Shown here: one piece after another, positions 42,966 through 52,009 of the stretch | Layout of the letters: each line of letters starts with the position of its first letter | Position numbering within the stretch: position 1 is the stretch's first letter | Origin: Calditrichia bacterium | GTDB lineage: Bacteria > Calditrichota > Calditrichia > RBG-13-44-9 > J075 | Assembly (NCBI GenBank): GCA_020635015.1 | Contig: JACKAP010000016.1 | Span: forward strand, 78,682 to 142,681 | Reading direction: 5' to 3' | Length of the DNA: 64,000 nucleotides | Translations under genes and position numbers: made by a program | The notes under the pieces: model-generated | What the model saw: the letters and a program-made list of their open reading frames with translations, nothing else | The model's database searches: none | What the model was told of the DNA's origin: nothing

Positions 42966-43688
42966 TCACCGCATCTCCCGCAACACCGGCCCCAACACCT
43001 CCCACACATGCTCCGCCACAATCCGGTGCCCTTCCGCCGTGGGGTGAATGCCGTCGGGAAGATTTAATTCCGGGATGCCCGCAACATCCTTCAGCAGGAA
43101 AGGGATCAACGCTGCATCATTCGTTTGGGCAAGTTTCCGGTATAAATCGCGGAATTGCCGGGTATACGCTTCTCCCATGTTGGGCGGTGCCTCCATGCCG
43201 GCGAGAACGGTCTTCACCCCGGGATTTTTCTCCCGGGTGCGCTCAATGATCTGCTGCAGGTTCTGCCGGGTCAGTTCCGGGGGAATACCGCGCAGGCCAT
43301 CATTTCCCCCTAATGCGAGCACCAGCACCGCAATTTTACGGCGCATCAGCCAATTGAGCCGGCGCAATCCGCCGGAGGAGGTCTCCCCGCTTAGCCCGGC
43401 ATTGACCGCTTCGAACGCCCAGCCCAGGGAGTCGATCTTCTGCTGGATCAGGGCGGGAAAGGCCTGCTCCGGATCCAGTCCGTAACCGGCAGTGAGACTG
43501 TTCCCCAAAAAAAGTATCGCTTTTCTTTCCTCTGTCGTCTTCGTACTATCTTGCCTCCCGGAAGCGTTGTGTTTTTGCGCTTCGGAAAGCGGTTGCGCTA
43601 TTACCGGTAACAACATGACCGCTAACGTAAAAAATAGGATGAAGGTGAATTTCCCCGGGCTCGAATATCGCTTAATATTGCTGTTCAT
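42966..43688 (-). CDS. tesA: TesA-like SGNH esterase/lysophospholipase
   Basis: The 240-residue protein is a GDSL/SGNH hydrolase like TesA. Block I is FLGNSLTAGYG with nucleophile S64, block III is LALGGNDGLRG, and block V is DGIHPTAEGHRIV with the catalytic Asp-His pair. A signal peptide (KFTFILFFTLAVMLLPVIAQ) places it in the periplasm. It is divergent from a YbbA/YbbP-type ABC system, the same arrangement as tesA-ybbA-ybbP in E. coli, which supports the assignment. Confidence 0.93.
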   Translation of the reverse strand: MNSNIKRYSSPGKFTFILFFTLAVMLLPVIAQPLSEAQKHNASGRQDSTKTTEERKAILFLGNSLTAGYGLDPEQAFPALIQQKIDSLGWAFEAVNAGLSGETSSGGLRRLNWLMRRKIAVLVLALGGNDGLRGIPPELTRQNLQQIIERTREKNPGVKTVLAGMEAPPNMGEAYTRQFRDLYRKLAQTNDAALIPFLLKDVAGIPELNLPDGIHPTAEGHRIVAEHVWEVLGPVLREMR

Positions 43689-43807
43689 TGTCTATTCCGT
43701 GTCTTTACAGGATGAAACTTAATTCTCTTTGCGGCGTCAAATTTTTCTCCCTGCGATCAAATACCGGGGAGTTATTGTTCAACCGTAGCAAAAAATAAGC
43801 AAAGTTT

Positions 43808-44509
43808 ATGGATATCGCCAGTGTTTTGAAGGTAGAAAATCTGACCAAGCGCTACCGCAGCGGCGAGCGGGATTTGACGGTGCTGGATCATGTCTCGTTC
43901 GAAGTTGAAACCGGCACCACCTGCGCCATCGTCGGTCCCTCCGGCAGCGGCAAGACCACCCTGTTGGGATTGTGTGCCGGTCTCGACCGCAGCAGCGAGG
44001 GAGCGGTGTTCCTCAATGGAGTCAATTTGAATGAGTTAGATGAGGATGCCCGTTCCCGGGTGCGGAATCAGTATGTCGGCTTCGTGTTCCAGAATTTCCA
44101 GTTAATCCCGACTCTCACCGCCCTGGAAAATGTGATGGTGCCCCTGGAGCTGCGCGGAGAACGCGGGGTGCAGCCCCGGGCGGAAGAACTGCTGAAGCGG
44201 GTGGGGTTGGGCGACCGCATGGATCACTACCCGGTACAGCTTTCCGGCGGCGAGCAGCAGCGGGTTTCCCTGGCCCGGGCGTTTATCAATCGCCCCAAAA
44301 TCCTTTTCGCCGATGAACCCACCGGCAATCTCGACGCCGAAACCAGCGAGAAAATCACCGAATTGATCTTTGACCTCAACCGCGCCGCCGGCACCACGTT
44401 GGTGCTGGTCACCCACGACCTCGACCTTGCCGGCTACACCGGGCGGATCATCCGTCTGAAAGGCGGGAAGGTGGTGGCGGATGAGCGGGTGGAGATGCTG
44501 GATGCTTGA
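43808..44509 (+). CDS. ybbA: ABC transporter ATP-binding protein (YbbA/LolD type)
   Basis: The 233-residue ATPase has Walker A GPSGSGKTT (43-51), signature LSGGEQQRV, and Walker B LFADEPTGNLD, with the compact size of the MacB/LolD group. The permease gene follows about 150 nt downstream. No clear ribosome site precedes ATG 43808. The stop TGA is the first part of a GATGTTTGCTCGC repeat copy. Confidence 0.94.
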   Translation: MDIASVLKVENLTKRYRSGERDLTVLDHVSFEVETGTTCAIVGPSGSGKTTLLGLCAGLDRSSEGAVFLNGVNLNELDEDARSRVRNQYVGFVFQNFQLIPTLTALENVMVPLELRGERGVQPRAEELLKRVGLGDRMDHYPVQLSGGEQQRVSLARAFINRPKILFADEPTGNLDAETSEKITELIFDLNRAAGTTLVLVTHDLDLAGYTGRIIRLKGGKVVADERVEMLDA

Positions 44510-44510
44510 T

Positions 44511-44662
44511 GTTTGCTCGCTAACGCTCGCGATATTTGTTCGCTTCGCTCACGATATTTGCCTTCGGCGTCATTGGCGCTGCGCGCGTCATTGGGCCTTC
44601 GGCCGTCACTAGCCTATGGCGTCACCCAACAACCGACAACCGACAACTGACAACTGAAATCT
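44511..44662. repeat. GATGTTTG-type repeat with CCTTCGG hairpins
   Basis: Two units beginning GATGTTTGCTCGCTAACG and GATATTTGTTCGCTTCGC are followed by small hairpins (GCCTTCGGC, GGCCTTCGGCC, GCCTATGGC) and by ACAACCG/ACAACTG heptamers. The whole gap between the ABC ATPase and permease genes is repeat. Confidence 0.8.
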
Positions 44663-44663
44663 A

Positions 44664-47231
44664 ATGACTCAATCCTCTCTACCCCCCGCAAAAATTTCCA
44701 TCACCGACTCCTGGCTATGGCGAATGGCCTGGCGCGACAGCCGGGCGCACCGTTCGCGGCTGCTGCTGTTTATGGCTTCGATCATTCTGGGGATTGCCGC
44801 GCTGGTGGCAATCACCTCCTTTGGGGAATCGCTGGAGCGGGCGGTCGACGATCAGGCGCGCACCCTGCTGGGAGCCGATCTGGAGCTGCGCAGCGCCGAG
44901 CCCTTCTCCACGCTGGCAGAAAGTGTGATCGATTCCCTGGGTGGAGCCCAGTCACGGGAGATTGCCTTCGCCTCGATGGCTTATTTCCCAAAATCCGGCG
45001 GTACCCGCCTGGCCCAGGTGCGGGCGCTTTCCGGCGAATTTCCCTATTACGGCGAATTGGAAACCATTCCTTCCGGACAGGGGGCACGATATCAGGCGGC
45101 GGGCGGCGCGCTGGTCGATCAAGGACTGATGCGCCAGTTCGGGGTAGCGGTGGGCGATTCGGTCAAACTGGGCACTTATATGTTCCCGGTCGTCGGCGAA
45201 CTCACCAAGGTGCCGGATCAGGCTGGAGCGGGCATGACCATCGCTCCGCGGATCTACATCCCGCTGAACCTGCTGGAGCAGACCGGCCTGGTGCGCTTCG
45301 GCAGCCGGGTGAGTTACCGGGTGTTCTTTAAGTTTGAACCCGGCCGGGAAGTGGCGAACCTGGCCGAGCAGTTGGAAAACCGTCTGCGCGGGCAGCGGAT
45401 CCGCATCGAGACGGTCGAGTCGCGCAAGGAAACCTTCGGTGCGGTCATGAAAAATCTCTACCGCTTTCTCAACCTGGTGGCGTTTATCGCCCTGCTGTTG
45501 GGGAGTATCGGGGTGGCCAGTTCGATCCATGTATATATCAAACAAAAACTGGCTTCCATCGCGGTGCTGCGCTGCGTGGGGGCGCAGATCCGCCAGACCT
45601 TCTACATTTACCTGATCCAGGCCGGGGTGCTGGGATTGATCGGCTCCCTGGCCGGTGCCGCCCTGGGGACGCTGATCCAGACGTTTCTGCCGCGGGTGCT
45701 GGATGATTTTTTGCTGGTCGAGGTCGATTTTATACTGTCCGGCACTGCGCTGCTGAAAGGTCTGAGCACCGGTCTGGTGATGACCCTGCTCTTCGCTCTG
45801 CTGCCACTGATTGCTATTCGCAAGGTTTCCCCGCTGCTGGCGATTCGCGCTTCCTATGAAAGCGACGCCGCCACGCGCCGTGATCCGCTGCGTTGGGTGA
45901 TTTACGGGATTATCGCCGTGGTAGTGGTGGTCTTTGCCGTCTCGCAGACCCGGGAATGGCTTTACGGGATTGCCTTCGCCGCCGGTCTGGCAATCGCTTT
46001 TGGCTTACTGGCAGGGATGGCGAAGCTGCTGATCTGGCTGGTGCAGCGATTTTTCCCCCGCTCCTGGAGTTATCCCTGGCGGCAGAGCCTGGCTAATCTC
46101 TACCGTCCCAACAACCAAACCCTGGTGCTGATGCTCGCCCTGGGACTGGGCACCTTCCTGATTACCAACTTGTTCCTGATCCAGGATATCCTGCTCCGGC
46201 AGGTGGCTGCCAGCGACAGCGGTAATCAACCCAATCTGATCTTTTTCGACATTCAGGTCGATCAAAATGAAGCCCTGGGACAGTTGGTGCATTCCAAAGG
46301 ATTGCCGGTATACCAGAATGTGCCGATCGTGACCCTGCGTCTGAAAAGTATTCGGGGGCGGGAGGTGGAAGCCATCCGTGACGATTCCACGAGCAGCATT
46401 CCCTCCTGGGCGCTGATGCGCGAATACCGGGTGACCTATCGGGATACTTTGATCAATACGGAAGCAATCACCGCCGGCACCTGGGTGCCGGAAATGCCCC
46501 CCCCGGCCGATACGGTGCTGATATCCCTGGAATCCGGGATTGCCGAAGAACTTCAGCTCGGGGTGGGGGATGATCTCGTGGTTGATGTGCAGGGCGTGCC
46601 CTTGAATGCCAGGGTGGGCAGCATTCGCCGGGTCAACTGGCAGCGAGTGCAGCCGAATTTCTTCATCGTGTTTCCCAAAGGGGTGCTGGAGGAAGCCCCG
46701 CAGATCCGGGTGCTGGTGACCCGCACTCAATCGGCGGAAAGTTCCGCCACATTGCAGCAGGCGGTAGTGGAGGCTTTCCCCAACGTCTCGGCAATCGACC
46801 TGACCCTGGTGCTGCGCACGGTGGAGAGCATCTTGAACAAGATTGCTTTCGTGATCCGCTTTATGGCCTTGTTCAGCATCCTGACCGGATTGATCGTGCT
46901 GGTGGCGGCAGTGGTCACCACCCGCTTTCAACGTATCCAGGAGAGCGTGCTGCTGCGCACCCTGGGCGCGCGGCGGGAGCTGATCCGCCGGATTTTAGCT
47001 CAGGAATATCTCTATCTCGGCCTCCTGGCCTCCCTGACCGGCGTACTGCTGGCGGTCGCAAGCGCCTGGGCTCTGGCAAGATTTGCTTTTCAGGCCAGCT
47101 TTCAGATCGCCTGGCTGCCGCTGCTGTCGATCGTGCTGCTGGTAGTGGGATTGACTGTGCTCCTGGGCATGCTCAACAGCCGGGGCATCGCCACGCGGCC
47201 TCCGTTGGAAATCCTCCGGGCTGAGGGCTAG
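44664..47231 (+). CDS. ybbP: ABC transporter permease (YbbP-like, FtsX domains)
   Basis: The 855-residue membrane protein has a first membrane segment near residue 35 (LLLFMASIILGIAALVAITSFG), a large periplasmic region, FtsX-type membrane blocks around residues 265-380 and 415-505, and a final set at about 720-845. This matches YbbP, the two-module MacB-like permease with ten predicted helices. With YbbA and the divergent TesA it forms a conserved unit thought to act on lipids or export at the inner membrane. The stop TAG lies in the first copy of a 209-bp direct repeat. Confidence 0.92.
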   Translation: MTQSSLPPAKISITDSWLWRMAWRDSRAHRSRLLLFMASIILGIAALVAITSFGESLERAVDDQARTLLGADLELRSAEPFSTLAESVIDSLGGAQSREIAFASMAYFPKSGGTRLAQVRALSGEFPYYGELETIPSGQGARYQAAGGALVDQGLMRQFGVAVGDSVKLGTYMFPVVGELTKVPDQAGAGMTIAPRIYIPLNLLEQTGLVRFGSRVSYRVFFKFEPGREVANLAEQLENRLRGQRIRIETVESRKETFGAVMKNLYRFLNLVAFIALLLGSIGVASSIHVYIKQKLASIAVLRCVGAQIRQTFYIYLIQAGVLGLIGSLAGAALGTLIQTFLPRVLDDFLLVEVDFILSGTALLKGLSTGLVMTLLFALLPLIAIRKVSPLLAIRASYESDAATRRDPLRWVIYGIIAVVVVVFAVSQTREWLYGIAFAAGLAIAFGLLAGMAKLLIWLVQRFFPRSWSYPWRQSLANLYRPNNQTLVLMLALGLGTFLITNLFLIQDILLRQVAASDSGNQPNLIFFDIQVDQNEALGQLVHSKGLPVYQNVPIVTLRLKSIRGREVEAIRDDSTSSIPSWALMREYRVTYRDTLINTEAITAGTWVPEMPPPADTVLISLESGIAEELQLGVGDDLVVDVQGVPLNARVGSIRRVNWQRVQPNFFIVFPKGVLEEAPQIRVLVTRTQSAESSATLQQAVVEAFPNVSAIDLTLVLRTVESILNKIAFVIRFMALFSILTGLIVLVAAVVTTRFQRIQESVLLRTLGARRELIRRILAQEYLYLGLLASLTGVLLAVASAWALARFAFQASFQIAWLPLLSIVLLVVGLTVLLGMLNSRGIATRPPLEILRAEG

Positions 47232-47434
47232 TGCTTATTTCGGATTTCGGATTTCGGAATGCGGAGTAAAAAAACGTGGAGCGAAGAGCGTGGAGCGTGG
47301 AGCGAAAAGGGTAGGGCGGCCAAAGAATCAGAGAAGATATAGGTTTTGCAAAATAATTTTGATAAAGAACTTGACTCGTTCAGTTCATCTGGCCACCTTC
47401 GCTCTTCGCTCTTCGCTCTTCGCTCTTCGCTCTT
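47226..47434 (+). repeat. 209-bp direct repeat, left copy
   Basis: By eye this is identical to 48706-48914. It runs from GGCTAGTGCTTATTTCGG, including the ybbP stop codon, through AGCGTGGAGCGAAAAGG to the beginning of a CTCTTCG heptamer array. The insertion sequence begins directly after it. Confidence 0.9.
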
Positions 47435-47438
47435 TCAA

Positions 47439-48702
47439 AGTTTCATGATTTTGGCTCATGGGTGGTCTTTAGCTTCCAATCGCCATACCATCTCCACTTA
47501 CTTGTGGCTTTCCGGAGCGAGTCGGTTAAACATTTTTCTCGCTACTATACCTTTCTTTCCGGGCGATTCTTTAACGTCACCGATCAATTATGGGTATCGG
47601 TTATTGCGATGATCGATCAAATGATACCCGGCGGAGAAGTCATCCGCCTGAAGATAGATTCCACCATCCGTAAGAAAAGCGGGCGGCAGATTCATGGCCG
47701 TGATATCTACCGCAACGGCGCCGGCACTGCCCGGCAGGAGTATCGAACTCTGTTGGGGCTGCACTTTGTCACCGGGATCATCACCATCACATTTGGCAAG
47801 CATCAGCTAAATGTGCCCATTGGCATCGAATTATATCTCAAAGAACATTGGGCCAAAGAGTTAGACCTGCCCTTCAAATCCCGCAGTCAACTGGCCCGGG
47901 AACTGATTGATCGTGTCGCGAAACGACTGCCGCATCGAGACATACGCGTTATCGTCGATGGGGATTATGCCACGACCTTTTTCCTCAAAGATCTGCCGGC
48001 CAATGTTCACAGTGTCGGTCGTTTCCCCATCGACGGCAAACTCTATCATCCATGCGATCCCGCTCAACATACCGGTCGTGGCCGCCCCAGGCTCAAAGGG
48101 CAATGCATCGGCGCACCGCGCGATCTCATGCATTCACTCGGCGGATGGATGCCCCATCCCGAGGAAGCCGAAACCGAAATCAAACTCGTCACCGGTATCT
48201 GGCATAACGTTTTTCCCAAACAGCAAATCCAGGTCGTGGTGGTGAGACGATTTAACACCGACGATCCGAAAAGAAAGTGGTTGAAGCTTTCTACACCACC
48301 GATCTGCGACTCTCGGCAAACGACATCCTCGATGATACCGGAACCGATGGGATATTGAAATCGATTTCCGGGATGCCAATGCCTACTACGGCCTTGCCAA
48401 AGATCAATGCCGAAAATACCGGCGGATTGTGGCCATCAACAACTTCCGGATGCTGATGGCGGCATCCAGAACCTTGTTCTGCATCCAGCAATTACAAGAA
48501 TCCGAAACGCTAAATCTCATCCGCTATCGGCCCTGGTATCGCCAAAAGAAACAACTCGCGCAATTAGACATCGAAACCATCAACCGCGAAATCTTACAAG
48601 CTCAGGGAATTTTTCCAACACCTTGTTTTATACAAGATGTTGAAGAAATTACAAAGATCAAACATGGGCCGCAACACCGGGCCGCTTAAAAGGCACGAAA
48701 CT
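47439..48702 (+). mobile_element. Degenerate insertion sequence, about 1.26 kb
   Basis: Short imperfect terminal inverted repeats AGTTTCATG (47439) and CACGAAACT (ending 48702) enclose a broken DDE transposase gene. The element lies between the two copies of a 209-bp direct repeat. No other gene is inside. Confidence 0.7.
47445..48689 (+). pseudogene. Frameshifted DDE (IS4/IS701-like) transposase
   Basis: The reading frame begins with MILAHGWSLASNRHTISTYLW, changes frame near 47525 to KHFSRYYTFLSGRFFN, continues through the first and second catalytic aspartates (RLKIDSTIRKKSGRQIHG and RVIVDGDYATTFFL), changes frame again near 48275 and near 48333, and ends with YRNRWDIEIDFRDANAYYGLA, the IS4-type Y-R-E region with the catalytic glutamate. 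At least three frameshifts make it inactive. Without them the product would have been about 410 residues. Confidence 0.85.
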
Positions 48703-48705
48703 AAT

Positions 48706-48914
48706 GGCTAGTGCTTATTTCGGATTTCGGATTTCGGAATGCGGAGTAAAAAAACGTGGAGCGAAGAGCGTGGAGCGTGGAGCGAAAAGGGTAGGGCGGC
48801 CAAAGAATCAGAGAAGATATAGGTTTTGCAAAATAATTTTGATAAAGAACTTGACTCGTTCAGTTCATCTGGCCACCTTCGCTCTTCGCTCTTCGCTCTT
48901 CGCTCTTCGCTCTT
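48706..48914 (+). repeat. 209-bp direct repeat, right copy
   Basis: This copy matches 47226-47434 with an offset of 1480 nt. After it the CTCTTCG heptamer array continues, whereas in the left copy the array is cut by the insertion sequence. Confidence 0.9.
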
Positions 48915-49030
48915 CGCTCTTCGCTCTTCGCTCTTCGCTCTTCGCTCTTCGCTCTTCGCTCTTCGCTCTTCGCTCTTCGCTCTTCGCTCTTCGCTCTTCG
49001 CTCTTCGCTCTTCGCTCTTCGCTCTTCATT
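48880..49030. repeat. CTCTTCG heptamer array, about 20 units
   Basis: Nearly perfect CTCTTCG repeats end with CTCTTCATTCCG about 14 nt before the stop codon of the opposing gene. On either strand the array is open in several frames, which yields spurious serine-leucine-arginine or arginine-alanine-lysine-serine-glutamate products. Confidence 0.95.
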
Positions 49031-49043
49031 CCGAAGGTCCGCA

Positions 49044-49730
49044 TTAATTCTGCGCAATTTCCGGCAATTTCAGGCGGTTCAATTGCTGCAGCGCCGGCAA
49101 TGCCTCCAGGTAAAATTGCAGTTCCCTGGTTTGCAAGGGGATACCTGCTGTGATTGCCGGAAGGGTTTCGGTTTGAAGGCGTTCCAATTGTTGCTGCCTT
49201 GTTTCCGGCAGTCGATCGGCCAGCGCTGCCTCGATTTCTGCCGACAAAGCTGTGCTTTCCCTGATCACTGTCTGGCCTCTCTCGATTGCGGCGCCGGCGT
49301 AAAAAGCCAACTGTTCAATCTTCCGTAATTGAAGCGAGTCCAGGTGAATCCGGGTATAATAGCGACTCTCCAAAGCGTATTCGATGATCGTATTACAAAA
49401 CTGCGCCTCCCGGATTGCCAGCAGGTTCCGTTCATAATCACTGCCAGCCCGGTTTCGCTCTGCCGCAATCTCTGCCAGTTGCCGTTGTTCCGAGCCGCTG
49501 GCAGCCAGATCGAAAAGAAATTTTCGCCAGAGATCCAGGCAGAGGCTGATCCCCCGGGCATGGCGCTGCAGCATATTCGCCTGCGCAACAAGATCCGTCG
49601 GGATGGGATGGTGGCTCCTGGTGGCTTGAAGCGAATCAGTATGCAATACTGAAACTTGCGCCTGGAGCATGCCCGAACCGGCAGTTGCCAACATGCACAG
49701 TGTTAAAGCAGTCCAAAATATGTATCTCAT
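49044..49730 (-). CDS. Exported helical protein of unknown function
   Basis: I do not recognise this 228-residue protein. ATG 49730 is preceded by AGGAG and opens a signal peptide (MRYIFWTALTLCMLATAGSGMLQAQ). The mature part is almost entirely alpha-helical, with leucine-rich amphipathic runs such as IHLDSLQLRKIEQLAFYAG and TRQQQLERLQTETLPAITAG. A periplasmic helical protein with possible binding of a partner or lipid is all that can be said. The ORF could be extended upstream, but that part holds no domain. Confidence 0.72.
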   Translation of the reverse strand: MRYIFWTALTLCMLATAGSGMLQAQVSVLHTDSLQATRSHHPIPTDLVAQANMLQRHARGISLCLDLWRKFLFDLAASGSEQRQLAEIAAERNRAGSDYERNLLAIREAQFCNTIIEYALESRYYTRIHLDSLQLRKIEQLAFYAGAAIERGQTVIRESTALSAEIEAALADRLPETRQQQLERLQTETLPAITAGIPLQTRELQFYLEALPALQQLNRLKLPEIAQN

Positions 49731-49850
49731 AAAACGCTCCTGTTTGAAAAGTCTACACCCAAGTAGAGCCTTGTCCGGTGCAGTTTCTCTCATGACTTTA
49801 TTCCAGTTTGAGAATTTATAAATCAACCCACGAAACACACGAAAGAACAC

Positions 49851-50090
49851 CTTAAAAAAATCTTGAGATATGAAAGTGCCGAAATAGAACGCGGATGACG
49901 CGGATGACGCAGATTCTCACAGATTTTTTTATGGTGCTTCGCGTGAAGTTATTAAAAAATTTACCGCAAGGTAGCAAAGCACACAAGTTTTCTTAAGCCT
50001 TTGTCTTTAACATAATCTGTCATCCGCGTAAATCCGCGTAATCCGCGTAATCCGCGTTCTATCAAAAGTTTTTGTCATGTACTCAGGCAG
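49851..50090. other. Intergenic region with GCGGATGACGCGGAT and ATCCGCGTAA inverted repeats
   Basis: No gene. Left: ACGCGGATGACGCGGATGACG (near 49891). Right: ATCCGCGTAAATCCGCGTAA and repeats up to 50058. Together they form another inverted-arm element of the same design as the CACGGATTACACGG family. Confidence 0.6.
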
Positions 50091-50095
50091 AATTG

Positions 50096-50122
50096 AAAAA
50101 GGCAGCCGCGAAGGCTGCCTTT
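50096..50122 (-). terminator. Terminator for the lipoprotein gene
   Basis: GGCAGCC and GGCTGCC with flanking A and T runs form a hairpin about 55 nt after the stop of the minus-strand lipoprotein gene, with the T run on the correct side. A second GC-rich hairpin (GCTGCGGCGCC/GGCGCCGCAGC, 50131-50155) lies between. Confidence 0.85.
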
Positions 50123-50177
50123 GAGGGGCGGCTGCGGCGCCGGGGGCGCCGCAGCACGAGGAGAGGTTAGGAGAGGA

Positions 50178-51056
50178 TCAGGGGTTGATGTCGCCGGTTT
50201 GCAGATTGCAGCTATACCGTTTCCCATCCAGGTCGATTTCCGTATTGCCGTCGCCGATCACGATGGTGAAGGTGCGGTTGATCTCGGTTTCCCGGTAAGC
50301 TTCGCCGCGGGTCCAGGTGATGAACGCATGATAGGTGCCGCTGATGGTACCACTGAGCGCTTCCGAAAGATTGCGCGGGCGGATGCCCCGGGGGCCGGTC
50401 AGATCGGTGACGGTCAGATCCAGGCTATGATCCATCGTGCGCTGGAGATTGTTGGTGGTGAGGGTGTCGACGCCGGAGCGGAAATAAGTGCCGTTGATCG
50501 TGATCAGGTCGGTATTCACATTGGTGGCGGTGAAGCTGCCGGAGAGGCCGGTCAGGTAGTGCGAGATGCGCGGGGTATGATGCTCGCCGCTGCCTTCCAC
50601 GATGTCGAACTGGATGGTGCGGGCGGTATCGCCGTTGGTCAGCCAGAACTGCTGAGGTTCGCCCTCGGCATTGAGGAATTGCAGATTATACTCCCGGTAG
50701 ATGCTGGCGGAATGAGTGCCGGCGGGATTGCTGCGCTCGCGTTCGATGAGGATGGTCCAGGTGCCGGTAATCGGATCATATTCGCGGCTGATCGCTTCCG
50801 CATCCCCTTCCTGGCCCAGTTTGGCAAAGCCGCTGTTGCTGGCCAGGCTGAGCAGGTCGGCCATCTGGTCGGTGAGACCGCCGGTATCTTCGCTGATGTT
50901 GCTGGCCAACGATTCGGCAGCATCATCGCTGGCGGTGAGGGTCGCCGGCTCATCCGCTACCGGATCCATGCTGTCCTTGTTACATCCCATCAGCAGCAGC
51001 ATGGCGAGGGTTAAGACCAGGGCGAGCAGTTGGCGGTAATTTAGTTGCTTTTTCAT
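50178..51056 (-). CDS. Lipoprotein of unknown function
   Basis: The 292-residue protein has a lipoprotein signal ending LLLMGC (C25) and an acidic start of the mature part (NKDSMDPVADEPATLTASDDAAE). The remaining 200 residues are beta-rich with regular alternation (for example ITGTWTILIERERSNPAGTH and HYLTGLSGSFTATNVNTD), which suggests a beta-sandwich or barrel-like domain. I do not recognise a family. AGGAG precedes the ATG, and a strong terminator follows. The gene stands alone, with repeats on both sides. Confidence 0.75.
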   Translation of the reverse strand: MKKQLNYRQLLALVLTLAMLLLMGCNKDSMDPVADEPATLTASDDAAESLASNISEDTGGLTDQMADLLSLASNSGFAKLGQEGDAEAISREYDPITGTWTILIERERSNPAGTHSASIYREYNLQFLNAEGEPQQFWLTNGDTARTIQFDIVEGSGEHHTPRISHYLTGLSGSFTATNVNTDLITINGTYFRSGVDTLTTNNLQRTMDHSLDLTVTDLTGPRGIRPRNLSEALSGTISGTYHAFITWTRGEAYRETEINRTFTIVIGDGNTEIDLDGKRYSCNLQTGDINP

Positions 51057-51285
51057 GACAGACTCCTTTGTAATAATGTTGTTGTTCTTTTCATTCGCTT
51101 CAGTTCAGTATTGAACAACTGCCATGCCAAGAATAGTTTGAGTCTTGATAATCTCAATAAAAACAAATTTATGCGTGTTTTTTGATTTAAAAAGGGTCGG
51201 CGCAGTGTGGTTGCTATAATTAATATACTGTACCGTTTCGGACAGTCATTGTCCCGACTGGGATAGAGAGAGGGCAGTTGAAGTG

Positions 51286-51390
51286 GTGTAGGGGCAAGTG
51301 GCCACTTGCCCCGGTGCAGTGGTTGATTGTGGTCTCAGGTTTAAAGCAAGGTGTCCCAATAAGCAGGGGCAAGTGGCCACTTGCTCCTAC
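51286..51390. repeat. Two GGGGCAAGTGGCCACTTGCCCC palindromes
   Basis: Palindromic units at about 51288-51312 and 51363-51388 (the second has one change, GGAGCAAGT on the other strand) stand about 50 nt apart. The second one contains the TAG stop codon of the minus-strand gene that ends at 51387. The remaining gap from 51057 has no gene. Confidence 0.75.
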
Positions 51391-51995
51391 AGCACCATCC
51401 CCGGATCATTTTCATAGGCGGAGCCGATCTGGCAGAGATGGTTGAGCACCTCCGAGAATAAATCGAACAACTGCTTCAACCGTTCCGGATCACGCACGAT
51501 GCCGACCGTTTCAAAATAGAGCTCATCAACTCCTTCTGGAAATGAAACCCCGAACCAACCTTCATCGGGTTTGACTTCCAGATGGACATCCGGCTGGGTA
51601 AGAATCAGTTTACGAATTTTCGGATTGGCAAAGAGTTGTCGCAGTTTTTGCTCATCGCTGCCTTTGATGATGAATTTCTCATCAAATTCCGGCACGCCGA
51701 TCCGCACATCCTGCATGCCGAAGGTTTTGCCGATCTGGCTGAAGAGCGATTCCGGATAAATTTTGAAGCGGAACCCGTCGCGGTTGAGGTAAGGAGCGCG
51801 CAGCCGGGTATAGGAGACGGTCACGCCGCTCATTGCGGATTCGGCATAACTGTCGAGTGTCAACACCCATTCCCCGTGCTTCAGTTCGATCTTCTTTTTG
51901 AACAGGGTGTCGCTATAACTGCCGCCCAATTCCCGACTGATCTGGGTCCAGATCTCCTCCTGGCTGGGGTGAAAATGCGGTTTTAGATTGCTCAT
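51387..51995 (-). CDS. Protein of unknown function, no export signal
   Basis: I do not recognise this 202-residue protein with certainty. It has mixed alpha/beta composition. Segments such as VTVSYTRLRAPYLNRDGFRFKIYPESLFSQIG and FDEKFIIKGSDEQKLRQLFANPKIRKLIL recall DUF3137-type domains, but this is weak. No signal peptide or membrane segment is seen. AGGAGA precedes the ATG, which is 14 nt after the serine hydrolase stop, so both are in one operon. Confidence 0.75.
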   Translation of the reverse strand: MSNLKPHFHPSQEEIWTQISRELGGSYSDTLFKKKIELKHGEWVLTLDSYAESAMSGVTVSYTRLRAPYLNRDGFRFKIYPESLFSQIGKTFGMQDVRIGVPEFDEKFIIKGSDEQKLRQLFANPKIRKLILTQPDVHLEVKPDEGWFGVSFPEGVDELYFETVGIVRDPERLKQLFDLFSEVLNHLCQIGSAYENDPGMVL

Positions 51996-52009
51996 GGCTT
52001 TCTCCTGGT

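Noticed and set aside
48826..49153. Low-complexity open frames in the CTCTTCG array (serine-leucine-arginine and arginine-alanine-lysine-serine repeats)
   Set aside because: They exist only because a 7-nt repeat stays open in several frames on both strands. No ribosome site or homology.
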